Of a stretch of DNA of 64,000 bases, positions 36,927 through 46,064 are shown one piece after another. Made by a program: the position numbers and the translations under genes. The stretch is from assembly GCA_963847715.1 (NCBI GenBank), contig CAWKAZ010000013.1:274160-338159 (forward strand), in the 5' to 3' direction. Position 1 is the stretch's first letter. Every line of letters begins with the position of its first letter. The notes beneath the pieces are model-generated. The model ran no database searches. It saw only the letters and a list, made by a program, of their open reading frames with translations, and was not told the origin of the DNA. The stretch comes from Acidiflorens sp963847715 (GTDB lineage Bacteria; Acidobacteriota; Terriglobia; Terriglobales; Acidobacteriaceae).

Positions 36927-37787
36927 TTGTTGAGAATTGAAGCCGTGGCGCCGCCTGTTTACGACACGCTGATCCTGTCGGATCTGCACCTCGGCGCGGA
37001 CATGAGCCGCGCTCGCGAGGCTCTGCGCGTCCTCCGCAGGAATCAATATCACCGCCTCATTCTCCTCGGCGACATCTTTGCCGACCTCAATTTCGGACGC
37101 CTGAAAAAAGAGCACTGGAAATTTCTCGGCTACATTCGCAAGCTATCCAATCCCAAGCGCAAGGTTGAAGTGGTGTGGGTGGAAGGCAATCACGACCACG
37201 GCTTGACCGAAATCATGTCCCACCTGGTGGGTGTGCGCGTGTACCAGGAGTATCAATGGGAATACCAGGGCCTGCGCCACGTGGCAGTCCACGGTCATCA
37301 ATTCGACCGTTTCCTCGTGAAGAACGTGCGCTTCAACTACTGGTTCGGTACGTTGCTCTACCTCCAATTGCAAAAATGGGATACGAAGAACAAGGCGCTC
37401 ACTCGCTTTCTCGATCGCTTAGGTACGCGCTGGCAGCGTTTATCCGAAAAAGTTACCGATGGCGCCCTGACCCACGCGCGTCACCAGCACGCTGGCCGCA
37501 TTTTCTGCGGCCACACCCACGCGGCCATGCATCAGTGCGACTCCGAGCACGGAATCGACTACTACAATTGCGGAGCCTGGATCGACGAGCATCTTACCTA
37601 CATCACCATTGGCGAAGACGGCGTGAACATCCGCGAATTCGAGGAGCGGGCAGTCGGTGAGGCAGGGCTTGAAGAAGCGAATCCGGGCGAAGAACACGCC
37701 GATTCTGAATTGTTCGATTTCGCGGATGAAACGGACGCCATTGAAGTTCGTGAAAACGACCGGGAGTATGAGGGAATTCGTCGCTGA
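36927..37787 (+). CDS. LpxH-like calcineurin-type phosphoesterase
   Basis: 286 residues. Binuclear-metal motifs are complete: ILSDLHLGAD (DxH), LLGDIFAD (GDxxxD), EGNHDHG (GNHD), and C-terminal VHGHQFD and CGHTHAAMH (GHxH). It resembles UDP-2,3-diacylglucosamine hydrolase (LpxH/LpxH2) of lipid A synthesis, with a basic middle region and an acidic tail of about 45 residues not found in LpxH. The start is probably TTG (36927 or 36930) or GTG 36945. The following glycosyltransferase gene begins 6 bases after its stop, so the two are an operon acting on envelope lipids. Confidence 0.85.
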   Translation: MLRIEAVAPPVYDTLILSDLHLGADMSRAREALRVLRRNQYHRLILLGDIFADLNFGRLKKEHWKFLGYIRKLSNPKRKVEVVWVEGNHDHGLTEIMSHLVGVRVYQEYQWEYQGLRHVAVHGHQFDRFLVKNVRFNYWFGTLLYLQLQKWDTKNKALTRFLDRLGTRWQRLSEKVTDGALTHARHQHAGRIFCGHTHAAMHQCDSEHGIDYYNCGAWIDEHLTYITIGEDGVNIREFEERAVGEAGLEEANPGEEHADSELFDFADETDAIEVRENDREYEGIRR

Positions 37788-37793
37788 AAGCCG

Positions 37794-39023
37794 TTGCAGC
37801 GACAAGAGTTTCAACAAAACACAGCACGCGAGGCGACCGAGCACTTGCGCAAAATAACTATCGTTTTCCACCATGCGGGCGGAGGGCATCGTAGTGCCGC
37901 GGAAGCCCTCAAAGCCACTCTCTCAAGCCAGCAACATCCTTGGGACGTCAGTCTGCTCGATATTCAGGAATTGCTGGATCCGCTCGATTTGATTCGCCGC
38001 GCCACGGGCCTGCGTATACAGGACACCTATAATGTGATCCTTCGCAAAGGCTGGACACGTTTCACGCCGCAACTCTTGCTGGTATTACAAGGCACGATTC
38101 GTGCCTACCATTCCCCGATCGTGAAATTGCTCCGAGCTCACTGGGAGCAACATCCCACGGACCTCGTCCTCTCCGTCATCCCGCATTTCAACCGTGAGAT
38201 CGCCGAGAGTGTAAGCGCGAACGGCCCGCGGACGCCTTTCGTTACGCTGATCACCGACCTCGCCGATTACCCGCCGCACTTCTGGATTGAATCCGAATCG
38301 GAATACATCATTGCCGGTACCGCTCGTGCCCGCCAGCAAGCTCTGAAGATTGGCCTCTCCCCGGATCATGTCTTCCAGACTTCGGGAATGATCTTGAAGC
38401 CCAAGTTTTACGAGAAAACGACCGTCGATCGCATCGCCGAAAGAAAAAAGCTGGGACTTGAGGCGGACTGCCCCACGGGTATCGTCCTGTTCGGAGGCCA
38501 TGGGTCGAAGGTGATGTTGGACATCACAAAGAAACTCAACCAGGCTGGCAGTGGCGTGCAGCTGATCCTCATTTGCGGTCACAACCAGAAGCTTGCCGCG
38601 GAACTGAAAAACCTCAAGACCAGCAAGCCCCTTCTCGTCGTCGGATTCGCCCAGAACGTTGAGTATTACATGGCCTTGGCCGACTTTTTTATCGGCAAGC
38701 CCGGTCCGGGTTCCATCAGTGAGGCACTGCAATTCCACTTGCCGGTGATCGTCGAATGCAACTCGAAAACGCTACCGCAAGAGCGCTACAACGCAGAATG
38801 GGTGACGGAGAACGGTTACGGAATCGTCGTTCCAACCTTCAAGCAGATTGCGCCCGCTGTGCAACGCCTGCTCGAGCCTGCGACTTTCAGTGACGTCCGC
38901 CAGAAAGTCTCGCAATACTCCAATCGCGCGCTCTTCGAAGTCCCCGAGATTCTGGAGAAATGTGCGGAGCGCAAGCGCGCCCCGATTTCCGAATCGGCGC
39001 AAGTCTCAATGGAATCGGACTGA
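37794..39023 (+). CDS. MGDG-synthase/MurG-like glycolipid glycosyltransferase
   Basis: 409 residues, GT-B fold. N-terminal FHHAGGGHRSAAEALKATL is the MGDG-synthase signature, and the C-terminal half holds the nucleotide-sugar site (FIGKPGPGSISEALQFHLPV, PQERYNAEWV). Family members add galactose or glucose to diacylglycerol at the inner membrane. The start may be TTG 37794 or TTG 37845 (MRKITIVFHHAGGG); the second removes an uncharacteristic tail. Next to the LpxH-like gene it suggests glycolipid remodelling. Confidence 0.88.
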   Translation: MQRQEFQQNTAREATEHLRKITIVFHHAGGGHRSAAEALKATLSSQQHPWDVSLLDIQELLDPLDLIRRATGLRIQDTYNVILRKGWTRFTPQLLLVLQGTIRAYHSPIVKLLRAHWEQHPTDLVLSVIPHFNREIAESVSANGPRTPFVTLITDLADYPPHFWIESESEYIIAGTARARQQALKIGLSPDHVFQTSGMILKPKFYEKTTVDRIAERKKLGLEADCPTGIVLFGGHGSKVMLDITKKLNQAGSGVQLILICGHNQKLAAELKNLKTSKPLLVVGFAQNVEYYMALADFFIGKPGPGSISEALQFHLPVIVECNSKTLPQERYNAEWVTENGYGIVVPTFKQIAPAVQRLLEPATFSDVRQKVSQYSNRALFEVPEILEKCAERKRAPISESAQVSMESD

Positions 39024-39035
39024 AGCGCTGACTGG

Positions 39036-39161
39036 CTAGAAGTGCAACGCGATACCAGTCGTAAATCGCACCCCATTCTGTCCCTGGCCATAGAAACGCG
39101 TCTTCTCCTTAGAAGTGAAATATAGATGCAGGCTCGTCAGGAAACTTTGCCGACGACTGGG
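39036..39161 (-). pseudogene. Remnant: C-terminal tail of an outer-membrane beta-barrel protein
   Basis: A 41-codon frame with no start codon ends at TAG 39036-39038. It encodes alternating strands (SLHLYFTSKEKTRFYGQGQ, then NGVRFTTGIALHF) finishing with a terminal phenylalanine, the classic end of an outer-membrane barrel. It is cut off upstream by TAA at 39162-39164 and lies directly downstream of the AMIN gene on the same strand. Best read as a decayed gene end; a chance resemblance cannot be excluded. Confidence 0.5.
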
Positions 39162-39179
39162 TTACGATGAACTGAAGAT

Positions 39180-40763
39180 TTAGTGGAAGATCGATGAGAA
39201 AAATCCGCCGATTCTTCTGAAGAATCCCCGTGGGTGTGGACGGTCCGCAGATGCCGTTTCGCTACCAGACGTTTTTTGCGACGCATTCTCAGGCGGAGGC
39301 AAAGGAGTTGCTAACGCCGGAGTCGTCGTCTTGCGCGATCCCGTTGGAAGGCCTTTCGCATCCACCGTCGACGCCGGCGGGGGACCCGTCCCGCGAAATA
39401 CGAATGGGGCAGAAACCTGCACGTGCAGTTCTTCCGTCGCGGATGACTTCTCCGAAGACTCTCCCTTACTAGCCGTTCCCGATTGCGCGGCCGCGGCGAG
39501 CGGTGTATCCGCATTGGCAGCCCGCGAAGACGGACCAGGCAGCGCATTCACGCTCTGCGCCTGCGGAGGCAGAGCATTCGTCGCGCGCATTGGAGCATCC
39601 CGCGGTGCTGGACATCCGCACTCGAGCGGCACTGACATGTCTACACGATCCAGTTGTCCTGCTCGGAACATGAGTTGGTCCGTGGCTCGGACCTGGTAGG
39701 TGCGGTCGCCGATCAATTCGGCAACAATTGCCGGGGCCGTGTTGCCCGGTAACGCGCGCACGCACGTATTGCCTTGACTGTCGGCGCTGATTGCATAGTG
39801 AAACTCGCCGGGTCCAACCAGAAGGATGCGGAAGTCCGGCGTCATCACCGAATCGGTGGAAGTATCAAGCGCAAAGTGCGTTTCGAGAGCGCCTGTATCC
39901 ATGCTCAAAAGAAGGTTATGGCGGTTCTGCGAGGGCGTGATTGCCACGGTCGTTCCCGGACAAACATGCACTTCGCCGCCGCTCGACAGCCGGAGAATCG
40001 CCGTATCAGCACCGGCGTTAATCTGGGAGGCATTGCCGCCGTCGCTCGCGGCAAGGGCAAACGATCCGGCCGCGCGCACCGCAGTTACCGATACAGCTGC
40101 CGAGGATGTGAGGGTTGGCTCCGACGGCAGCTCAAGCGGCTCATTGTTCGGACTGTTCGGATTCTTTCCCAGATGCACGAGCAGTCGATTTCCCGCTGCG
40201 TCCCAAGTGTGGGCGCGCGGCGCCTGCAGTTCGACGGTCACTCGTGTAACTGGCGGATTCGCTCGGAACTGCTCGGCACGGATTGTGGTGATCTGATCCG
40301 CTTGTACGTTGATGCGTTTTTGATCGATATCCAGAAGCGAGTTCGGCAGGTCAATCACCAGCCGATCGGGGTCGCTGATCAACTCGATTGCGGGGATCAC
40401 CGGCCGGCTCGACAGAATCTCAATCGCGGGACCGTCTTTCTCCTGGACGATGCGGATGCTCTTGACCGTAGCCACTTTGACGGGGGCGGAATTTGGTAGG
40501 GGCGACTTGGAGGTCGTGCCGCGGGCCTTGACTGGGGTCTGGGATCGAAGCGGAGGTGTCGCGGCGAGCGCGATCGTGACGACCGCGATCAAGAGCCAAT
40601 AGTCCCGCAAGCCGCGGCGAACTTCTGTGCCCCAGAGCCTGCCCTGAGCTTGTCGAAGGGTTCGCGCCCACTCTCTGGGCGCTAACCTGGGCAGGGCTAA
40701 CACGAAGCTTTTCCCGCAAACCGGCGATTGCCTCAATTTTCGATTGGGCTGGAAGTCATTCAC
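39180..40763 (-). CDS. AMIN-domain exported protein with FecR-like region
   Basis: 527 residues. After a hydrophobic export segment (DYWLLIAVVTIALAATPP) comes an AMIN domain (VKSIRIVQEKDGPAIEIL ... PDRLVIDLPNSLL), which binds peptidoglycan and localises amidases or secretins, then a FecR-like beta region (ILRLSSGGEVHVCPGTTVAI) and a long Pro/Thr-rich C-terminus ending RRIGGFFSSIFH. No enzyme domain. The first 45 residues include TLRQAQGRLWG, which is the translation of a dispersed 65-base repeat (40625-40689); the ancestral start may be a TTG just before the export segment. The PilZ gene is upstream on the same strand. Confidence 0.82.
   Translation of the reverse strand: MNDFQPNRKLRQSPVCGKSFVLALPRLAPREWARTLRQAQGRLWGTEVRRGLRDYWLLIAVVTIALAATPPLRSQTPVKARGTTSKSPLPNSAPVKVATVKSIRIVQEKDGPAIEILSSRPVIPAIELISDPDRLVIDLPNSLLDIDQKRINVQADQITTIRAEQFRANPPVTRVTVELQAPRAHTWDAAGNRLLVHLGKNPNSPNNEPLELPSEPTLTSSAAVSVTAVRAAGSFALAASDGGNASQINAGADTAILRLSSGGEVHVCPGTTVAITPSQNRHNLLLSMDTGALETHFALDTSTDSVMTPDFRILLVGPGEFHYAISADSQGNTCVRALPGNTAPAIVAELIGDRTYQVRATDQLMFRAGQLDRVDMSVPLECGCPAPRDAPMRATNALPPQAQSVNALPGPSSRAANADTPLAAAAQSGTASKGESSEKSSATEELHVQVSAPFVFRGTGPPPASTVDAKGLPTGSRKTTTPALATPLPPPENASQKTSGSETASADRPHPRGFFRRIGGFFSSIFH
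40625..40689. repeat. 65-base dispersed repeat, copy 1 (inside the AMIN reading frame)
   Basis: Matches 54597-54661 in reverse orientation over 65 bases with about five differences. Core word CCTGAGCTTGTCGAAGGG is a widespread bacterial dispersed repeat. It also holds a hairpin, GCGCCCA / TGGGCGC. Here it lies within the N-terminal part of the AMIN frame. Confidence 0.9.
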
Positions 40764-40852
40764 ACAAACGCTCGACTGTTACAGAAACCATATCACTCGG
40801 GCGTTGTGTCCACAAAGTTGAGAAGAACCATTGGATAAGCCGTCGCGAACCG

Positions 40853-41191
40853 TTACGAGTCAGCCAGGAACTCGTACTCGTCAATGACCGCAGCAACCGC
40901 CATCTTGGCGGCCGTTCCGCCGCCTTCCACGCGCACGACGCGGCCCTTGCAGCGCACGCGGATGCTTTCGGTCAAGGTGATCTCGGGCGGCAAAGTCAGC
41001 GTGAAGTCAATTGCCGCACCTGTCTGCAAAGCGGAGTCGACGTAGAAGCAGATACCGCGCGCGCTGACGTCGCGCGTCTGCGCGGAGTGCTCGTCCTGAC
41101 CATCACCATAACGCACGCTGACGGGCAGATGCAGAGCGAACCGGCGCGTGGCTCGCTTGTCTTGCTCCTGGTCTTGCCGGGCTTCGGCCAT
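40853..41191 (-). CDS. PilZ-domain protein (cyclic di-GMP receptor)
   Basis: 112 residues. Both c-di-GMP contacts are present: the arginine motif in KRATRRFALHLP and the (D/N)xSxxG motif in TRDVSARGICFYV. A stand-alone PilZ usually transmits c-di-GMP levels to motility or envelope functions. ATG 41191 has a perfect GGAGG four to five bases upstream; the frame open further upstream reaches into unrelated sequence. It is 90 bases ahead of the AMIN gene on the same strand, so both may be expressed together in an envelope or pilus context. Confidence 0.9.
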   Translation of the reverse strand: MAEARQDQEQDKRATRRFALHLPVSVRYGDGQDEHSAQTRDVSARGICFYVDSALQTGAAIDFTLTLPPEITLTESIRVRCKGRVVRVEGGGTAAKMAVAAVIDEYEFLADS

Positions 41192-41258
41192 GGAACCTCC
41201 GGTAAATTGCCAGTAAGCATGGCAATTAGCGGCAAGTACTGTCAAGCGAGTAAAGGCA

Positions 41259-41369
41259 GGTTTCAAGGTTTCAGAGTTTCAAGGTTGCAAAGACTAAAAC
41301 GGTTCTATGATCGCAGACGCTCTTGGCAGGGTTTTCCTTGAAACCTTGAAACTCTGAAACCTTGAAACC
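41259..41369. repeat. Dispersed inverted repeat, TTTCAGAGTT family, copy 2
   Basis: A perfect 26-base inverted repeat: left arm 41259-41284, right arm 41344-41369, both built from GGTTTCAAGG and TTTCAGAGTTTC. Related to 11861-11945. It separates the PilZ gene from trpG and yields a false in-frame extension of trpG. Confidence 0.93.
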
Positions 41370-41406
41370 TCGTCTCTGCCGTTGGCATCTCCCATACAAT
41401 GTCCCT

Positions 41407-41994
41407 GTGGTCTTCGTCCTCGATAACTACGATTCGTTTACCTACAACCTGGTCCAGTACATCGGAGAACTGGGCGCGAAGGTCGAGGTGCGCCGCAACG
41501 ACGAAGTCACTATCGGAGAGATCGAGGCGATGCATCCCGAGCGAATCGTGGTTTCTCCCGGACCATGCACTCCGCAGGAAGCGGGCATCAGCATTGCGCT
41601 GATCCGGTATTTCGCAGGCGGAGGCGCGAATCCCATTCCGCTGCTCGGCGTCTGTCTCGGACATCAAGCCATCGGCGCAGCTTTTGGCGGAGAAGTCGTG
41701 CGCGCCAAGAACCTGATGCACGGAAAAACCAGCGCCGTCGAACACGACGGCAAGACCATCTTCCGCGGCCTGTCGTCTCCGCTGACCGCGACGCGCTACC
41801 ACTCGCTGATTGTTTCTGAGAAAAACTTGCCGGACGATCTTGCCGTCAGCGCTTGGACTCACGATGCCGATGGCACGCGCGTCATCATGGGACTTCGCCA
41901 TCGTAGGTTTCCCGTCGAAGGAGTTCAGTTTCATCCCGAGAGCGTCCTCACCGAACAAGGGAAAAAACTGGTGGCGAATTTCCTGGCGCTATAG
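41407..41994 (+). CDS. trpG: Anthranilate/aminodeoxychorismate synthase glutamine amidotransferase
   Basis: Releases ammonia from glutamine for TrpE (tryptophan) or PabB (folate). 195 residues. Class I amidotransferase motifs: VLDNYDSFTYNLVQY start, PGPCTP oxyanion region, nucleophile Cys in LGVCLGHQAIG, and His/Glu in VQFHPES. GTG 41407 gives the normal family N-terminus; residues further upstream derive from the repeat at 41259-41369. trpE lies 2.4 kb away on the opposite strand, so this is not the usual trpEG operon, and a shared role with folate synthesis (as for PabA) is possible. Confidence 0.93.
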   Translation: MVFVLDNYDSFTYNLVQYIGELGAKVEVRRNDEVTIGEIEAMHPERIVVSPGPCTPQEAGISIALIRYFAGGGANPIPLLGVCLGHQAIGAAFGGEVVRAKNLMHGKTSAVEHDGKTIFRGLSSPLTATRYHSLIVSEKNLPDDLAVSAWTHDADGTRVIMGLRHRRFPVEGVQFHPESVLTEQGKKLVANFLAL

Positions 41995-42098
41995 CGTACC
42001 GTAAATAGGTCTCCACTCTCCGCAGTCAGGAAGAGAACTGGGGACGCACGCGCGCATCCACTCACTCCTCAAATTGCCTCCTGACGGGACGGGTAATC

Positions 42099-42818
42099 AT
42101 GGAGACTTCCGCTCCGGCTCAGGCCCCTTCGGCTCGCTATCCGATGGTCGCCAGTTCACTCCATACGATTCTGATGCTCGTCGCTATGGTCGGTTGGACG
42201 TTCGGCTTCAAGATTTTCGCCGAGCACACCAGAGCGGCGGCCCATCCAAATCGCATCTCCGTTTACTTGATCACCATGTTCGTGGAGTGGGTCTTCTTCG
42301 CTCTAGTCGTCGTGGGCGTGCGACGCAGTGGAGCGTCTGTCTTCCTCGTGATCGGAGATCGCTGGCGTTCCCTCCGCCAACTGCTGCGCGACATCGGCAT
42401 CGCAGTCAGCTTTTGGCTCGTTGCGCTGACGTTGCTTTGGATATTCGGCAAGCTCCTGCGCATCGACAAGCATGCTCCCAATTTGCAATTCATCTATCCG
42501 CATGGGCGCGCTGAAATCGCGCTCTGGATCGCCGTCTCCGTGACCGCCGGAATTTGTGAGGAGACAATTTTTCGCGGCTACTTGCAACGCCAGTTCATGG
42601 CGCTAACGAAAAGCGCGCCTGCCGGCATTCTCCTAGCTGCGGCGGCGTTCGGCGCGGGCCACGCCTACCAGGGCTTTCGGATGATGATTCTGCTCGGCCT
42701 GTTCGGATCCATGTTTGGAATTCTGGCCCACTGGCGCGGAACAGTTCGTCCCGGAATGATTGTCCACGCATGGCAAGATTCGCTCGGAGGATTGATAGGC
42801 AGCTTAATGAGGCACTAA
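42099..42818 (+). CDS. CPBP-family intramembrane glutamic protease (CAAX/Abi)
   Basis: 239 residues, about six to seven membrane helices. The catalytic motif CEETIFRGYLQRQF (EExxxR) and the following histidine segments FGAGHAYQGF and VHAWQDSLGG are intact. In bacteria such proteases act on membrane anti-sigma factors, bacteriocin immunity or unknown substrates. ATG 42099 is used. It has trpG upstream on the same strand (104 bases) without an evident link. Confidence 0.9.
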   Translation: METSAPAQAPSARYPMVASSLHTILMLVAMVGWTFGFKIFAEHTRAAAHPNRISVYLITMFVEWVFFALVVVGVRRSGASVFLVIGDRWRSLRQLLRDIGIAVSFWLVALTLLWIFGKLLRIDKHAPNLQFIYPHGRAEIALWIAVSVTAGICEETIFRGYLQRQFMALTKSAPAGILLAAAAFGAGHAYQGFRMMILLGLFGSMFGILAHWRGTVRPGMIVHAWQDSLGGLIGSLMRH

Positions 42819-42976
42819 AGTGCGCGGACAGTCAGGCCCTTGGCGACCTAGAGCCTGTACTGAGCGGAGTCCAAGGGTGGGATTCCACAAACGCCACCCG
42901 CGGACATGTCCCCCTGGGTTTCTCTGACAGACGCAGAAACTCGGCGAGCGAACCTGCTGGCCGTGCCGATCAGGAA

Positions 42977-44221
42977 CTACTGCACGACTTGTTTCAGAAC
43001 GTGCGACTTACTGCCTATGAAGTTTGGGTCTCCTGCGTAGGTGGCCGTGATTGAGTTCGTGCCCTTCGGCAGGCTGGACGTGATGAAAGTGGCCACACCG
43101 TTGGACAATGGCGCACTTCCTACAACCACCGTGCCCGACAAGAATTTCACCAGTTCGCCATCCGGTGGTTTACTGATGATTGAAGTTACGGTCGCCGTGA
43201 AGGTGACCGATTGGCCGATGTTGGACGGATTCGGAGACGAAGTTAGTGACGTCTTGGTGGTGGGCGTGAGCAGGTATCCGGTTTTGGCTCCAGAGGAGAC
43301 GATCTGGCCGCTGGTGTTGATGGCAATGCCGGTGTACAGAACTGGCGCGGTCTTGCCGATCAGGCCGGCTAAAGTTTGAGCCGTGGTGCTGCCCTTGAGC
43401 CAGATGACGGCGGTCTGGCTGTTGTCACCGACGATGTTGCCGGCATCGTCGATGCCGACGGCTTCGCCGACGCCAAGATCCTGGAGGCCGGTGGATTCGG
43501 ACCACAAGAAGGCGTGCCAGTATCCGTCCCCGCTATTAAAGACGGTGCCAACGACCTGTTCGGAGTTGTTGATGGCGAAGGCCTCGTAATTCAGTCCTGA
43601 GCCGGGAACGAGCTCGCGGATACCGGAGGAACTGGTCCAGAGGAACGCGGTGGGCAGGTATCTCGAAGCGCCGGAATAGCCGACGACGTGGCCAGCCGAG
43701 TTCATTCCGCTGGGAAAGACGCCGCCTTTAACGCCGGGCAGCGAACCAAGATCGGTGAAGCCGGAAGCTGGGTTGTAGAAGTATCCGTGAACCGCACCAT
43801 TGGTGAAGGAAGCGCCGGCAATGTCACCGCTATCGTTGATGGCGGCGGCGCTGCCCAGACCGGAGATGGTTTGGACGCCGCTGTTTTGCGTCCAGTTGAA
43901 AGCAAATGAGTTGGAGAGAGTGCTGATGGCCCCAGCGACTTCGCCCGAGTTGTTAATGCCGTAGCCGATGCCGTTGCCGACGTTGTTGGGAAGTCCTAAG
44001 TCTTGCGCCGTGCCATTGGTTGACCAGATACAAGGGTGAAGATGGCTGGGCTGGGAACAGCTGCCCGCGATGACTCCGGAGTTATTGATCGCCCACACCT
44101 GGGTTTGACTGGCAGAGCCTTTGGGCAGAGCCTTCAAAGCGGTTGCTTTATAGGATTGAGCGGTGAGCGCCTGACTGACAAACAGGGCGACGAGTGCGGT
44201 GAGAATGAATGTGCGTCGCAT
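42977..44221 (-). CDS. Exported HAF-repeat protein with C-terminal Ig-like domain
   Basis: 414 residues. Signal peptide (FILTALVALFVSQALTAQS), then about seven HAF repeats with the INNSGVIAG / INDSGDIAGAS / HAFLWSESTGLQDLG pattern, which form a beta-propeller-like exported domain of unknown role, and a final Ig-like domain (TSLTSSPNPSNIGQSVTFTA ... GTNSITATYAGDPNF). ATG 44221 has AGGAG seven bases upstream. It is convergent with the CPBP gene and separated by about 160 bases without a clear terminator. Confidence 0.88.
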   Translation of the reverse strand: MRRTFILTALVALFVSQALTAQSYKATALKALPKGSASQTQVWAINNSGVIAGSCSQPSHLHPCIWSTNGTAQDLGLPNNVGNGIGYGINNSGEVAGAISTLSNSFAFNWTQNSGVQTISGLGSAAAINDSGDIAGASFTNGAVHGYFYNPASGFTDLGSLPGVKGGVFPSGMNSAGHVVGYSGASRYLPTAFLWTSSSGIRELVPGSGLNYEAFAINNSEQVVGTVFNSGDGYWHAFLWSESTGLQDLGVGEAVGIDDAGNIVGDNSQTAVIWLKGSTTAQTLAGLIGKTAPVLYTGIAINTSGQIVSSGAKTGYLLTPTTKTSLTSSPNPSNIGQSVTFTATVTSIISKPPDGELVKFLSGTVVVGSAPLSNGVATFITSSLPKGTNSITATYAGDPNFIGSKSHVLKQVVQ

Positions 44222-44391
44222 CGTGCATCTCCTAGGTGAAGTGGCTACAGGGAAGCCGCCACGTCGATGGGGACGAAACGGCTTCAACGAAAGCCTGCGA
44301 TGGTTAGCACGATACTCGGGTTACAAAACCTTGTAAAGATGGTTGGCCGGAGAGGAAAATTCCCGTCCGAAACGGAGTAGGGCGGGTGGCC

Positions 44392-45906
44392 CTATGTGGA
44401 CCTTGCCAGTTCCACAGCTCTTAGAACGGCTTTGGCTTTGTTCTGCGTCTCTTCGAATTCGCGCTGGGGATCGGAGTCGGCTACGATTCCGGCTCCGGCT
44501 TGCAGGTAGGCTTTCTTTCCCTTCATCAGCACGGTGCGGATGGCGATGCAGGAATCGAGGTTGCCGGCGAAGTCGGCGTAGAGAATGGAGCCTCCGTAGA
44601 CGCCGCGGCGCGCGGGTTCGAGCTCTTCGATGATTTGCATGGCGCGCACTTTCGGCGCGCCGCTGAGAGTTCCGGCCGGGAAGCAGGCGGCGAACGCGTC
44701 CATGGCGTTGAGTTCGGGGCGAAGACGACCTTCTAACGCGGAGACGATGTGCATGACGTGCGAATAACGCTCCACGTACATCAGGTCGCGGACCTTCACT
44801 GATCCGTATTCGCTGACTCGCCCGAGATCGTTGCGTCCGAGGTCGACCAGCATCACGTGCTCGGCGCGCTCTTTTTCGTCGGAGAGCATCTTCTTTTTGA
44901 GGGCTTCGTCTTCGGCCTCGTCCTTGCCTCTGGGGTGAGTACCGGCGATGGGACGATATTCGAGTTTGTGTCCGGCGGCGCGGACCAGCATTTCGGGGGA
45001 GGAGCCGATCACGTGCAGAGGGGCGTTCTGGCGAACGCCTTGGCGGGCAGGAATACCCGACCCACACATTCTTAGGAAGTACATGTAGGGAGACGGATTG
45101 ACGGTGCGCAGGGCGCGATAGAGATCGAGCGGACTGACTCCGGGCTCGAAATCCCAGCGCTGGGAAAGCACTACCTGAAAAATATCGCCGGCGGCAATGT
45201 ACTCTTTGGCGCGCTCGACGCTTTCCAGAAACTTCTTTTTCGGTGTTCGGGATCGCACGGCGAGCTTTGACTTTGCTTGCCCCTTGCGCCAGTAGGCAGG
45301 CTTCCATCCCGCGGCTAACTTTTTCTCGATGCGCGCGATATCTTTCACGGCGCGTTCGTAGGCGGCGCGTGGCGCTTCGTGCGTTACGTCGGCGGATGCG
45401 ACGATGTGGATCTGGTGGCGCAGGTGATCGAAGGCTAGCACGCGATCGAAAAACATCAGCACGCAGTCGGGAACGTTGAGGTCATCCTCGGCGTGCTCGC
45501 CGATGTTTTCGAGACGCCGCACGATGTCGTAGGCGCAGTATCCGACCGCGCCCGCGGTGAACGGCGGCAGACCTTCCATTGTTGCCGGACGATGCTGCTG
45601 CAGCAGTTCCTTGATGACGTCGAAGACGTTGCCTGAGCGCCGCTCGACTTTGCGGCCACGCGTGATGGTAATTTCCGCTCCGCGCGATTCGAGACGTAGA
45701 AACGGACGCACGCCGAGAAAGGTGTAGCGGCCGATTTTTTCGCCGCCTTCGACTGATTCGAGCAGGAACGCGTCGGGCTCATCTTCGGCCACGGCTAGAA
45801 ACGCGGAAACCGGCGTGAGCAGATCGGCGGAGATCGACTTCGCCACGGGAACCAGCGTCGCTCCGCGGGCCATCCGGGCGAACACTCTGTAGTCAGGGTG
45901 GATCAT
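44392..45906 (-). CDS. trpE: Anthranilate synthase component I
   Basis: Converts chorismate and ammonia to anthranilate, first committed step to tryptophan. 504 residues. The chorismate-binding core is typical: GDIFQVVLSQRW, RPIAGTHPRGKDE, HVMLVDLGRNDLGRV, GTLSGAPKVRAMQIIEELEP, and GGSILYADFAGNLDSCIAIR. The N-terminal tryptophan-feedback region is of normal length. ATG 45906 has GGAG five bases upstream. No leader peptide or attenuator is seen. It is transcribed alone leftward; its amidotransferase partner is the trpG at 41407. Confidence 0.96.
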   Translation of the reverse strand: MIHPDYRVFARMARGATLVPVAKSISADLLTPVSAFLAVAEDEPDAFLLESVEGGEKIGRYTFLGVRPFLRLESRGAEITITRGRKVERRSGNVFDVIKELLQQHRPATMEGLPPFTAGAVGYCAYDIVRRLENIGEHAEDDLNVPDCVLMFFDRVLAFDHLRHQIHIVASADVTHEAPRAAYERAVKDIARIEKKLAAGWKPAYWRKGQAKSKLAVRSRTPKKKFLESVERAKEYIAAGDIFQVVLSQRWDFEPGVSPLDLYRALRTVNPSPYMYFLRMCGSGIPARQGVRQNAPLHVIGSSPEMLVRAAGHKLEYRPIAGTHPRGKDEAEDEALKKKMLSDEKERAEHVMLVDLGRNDLGRVSEYGSVKVRDLMYVERYSHVMHIVSALEGRLRPELNAMDAFAACFPAGTLSGAPKVRAMQIIEELEPARRGVYGGSILYADFAGNLDSCIAIRTVLMKGKKAYLQAGAGIVADSDPQREFEETQNKAKAVLRAVELARST

Positions 45907-46064
45907 AAGTCTCCGGACTCATTATATGGAAGGCGGTTACCGGAGACCTACGTTCCGAGCCGGTCATGTCCTCGGCTTGCCTAGCCTGCGGGGCAGCAAT
46001 ATACTTTGCGAGGCTTGCCCGAGGTCTCGGGCAACGGTAGTTATCGCAATCATGCGGAGAATTT

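Noticed and set aside
42851..42882. Possible fragment of a dispersed repeat (GAGCCTGTACTGAGCGG...)
   Set aside because: Looks like a known type of intergenic repeat, but there is no second copy in the window to support it.
44321..45307. 328-codon Arg/Ser-rich frame on the minus strand
   Set aside because: Alternate frame inside trpE; composition is that of a GC-rich shadow.
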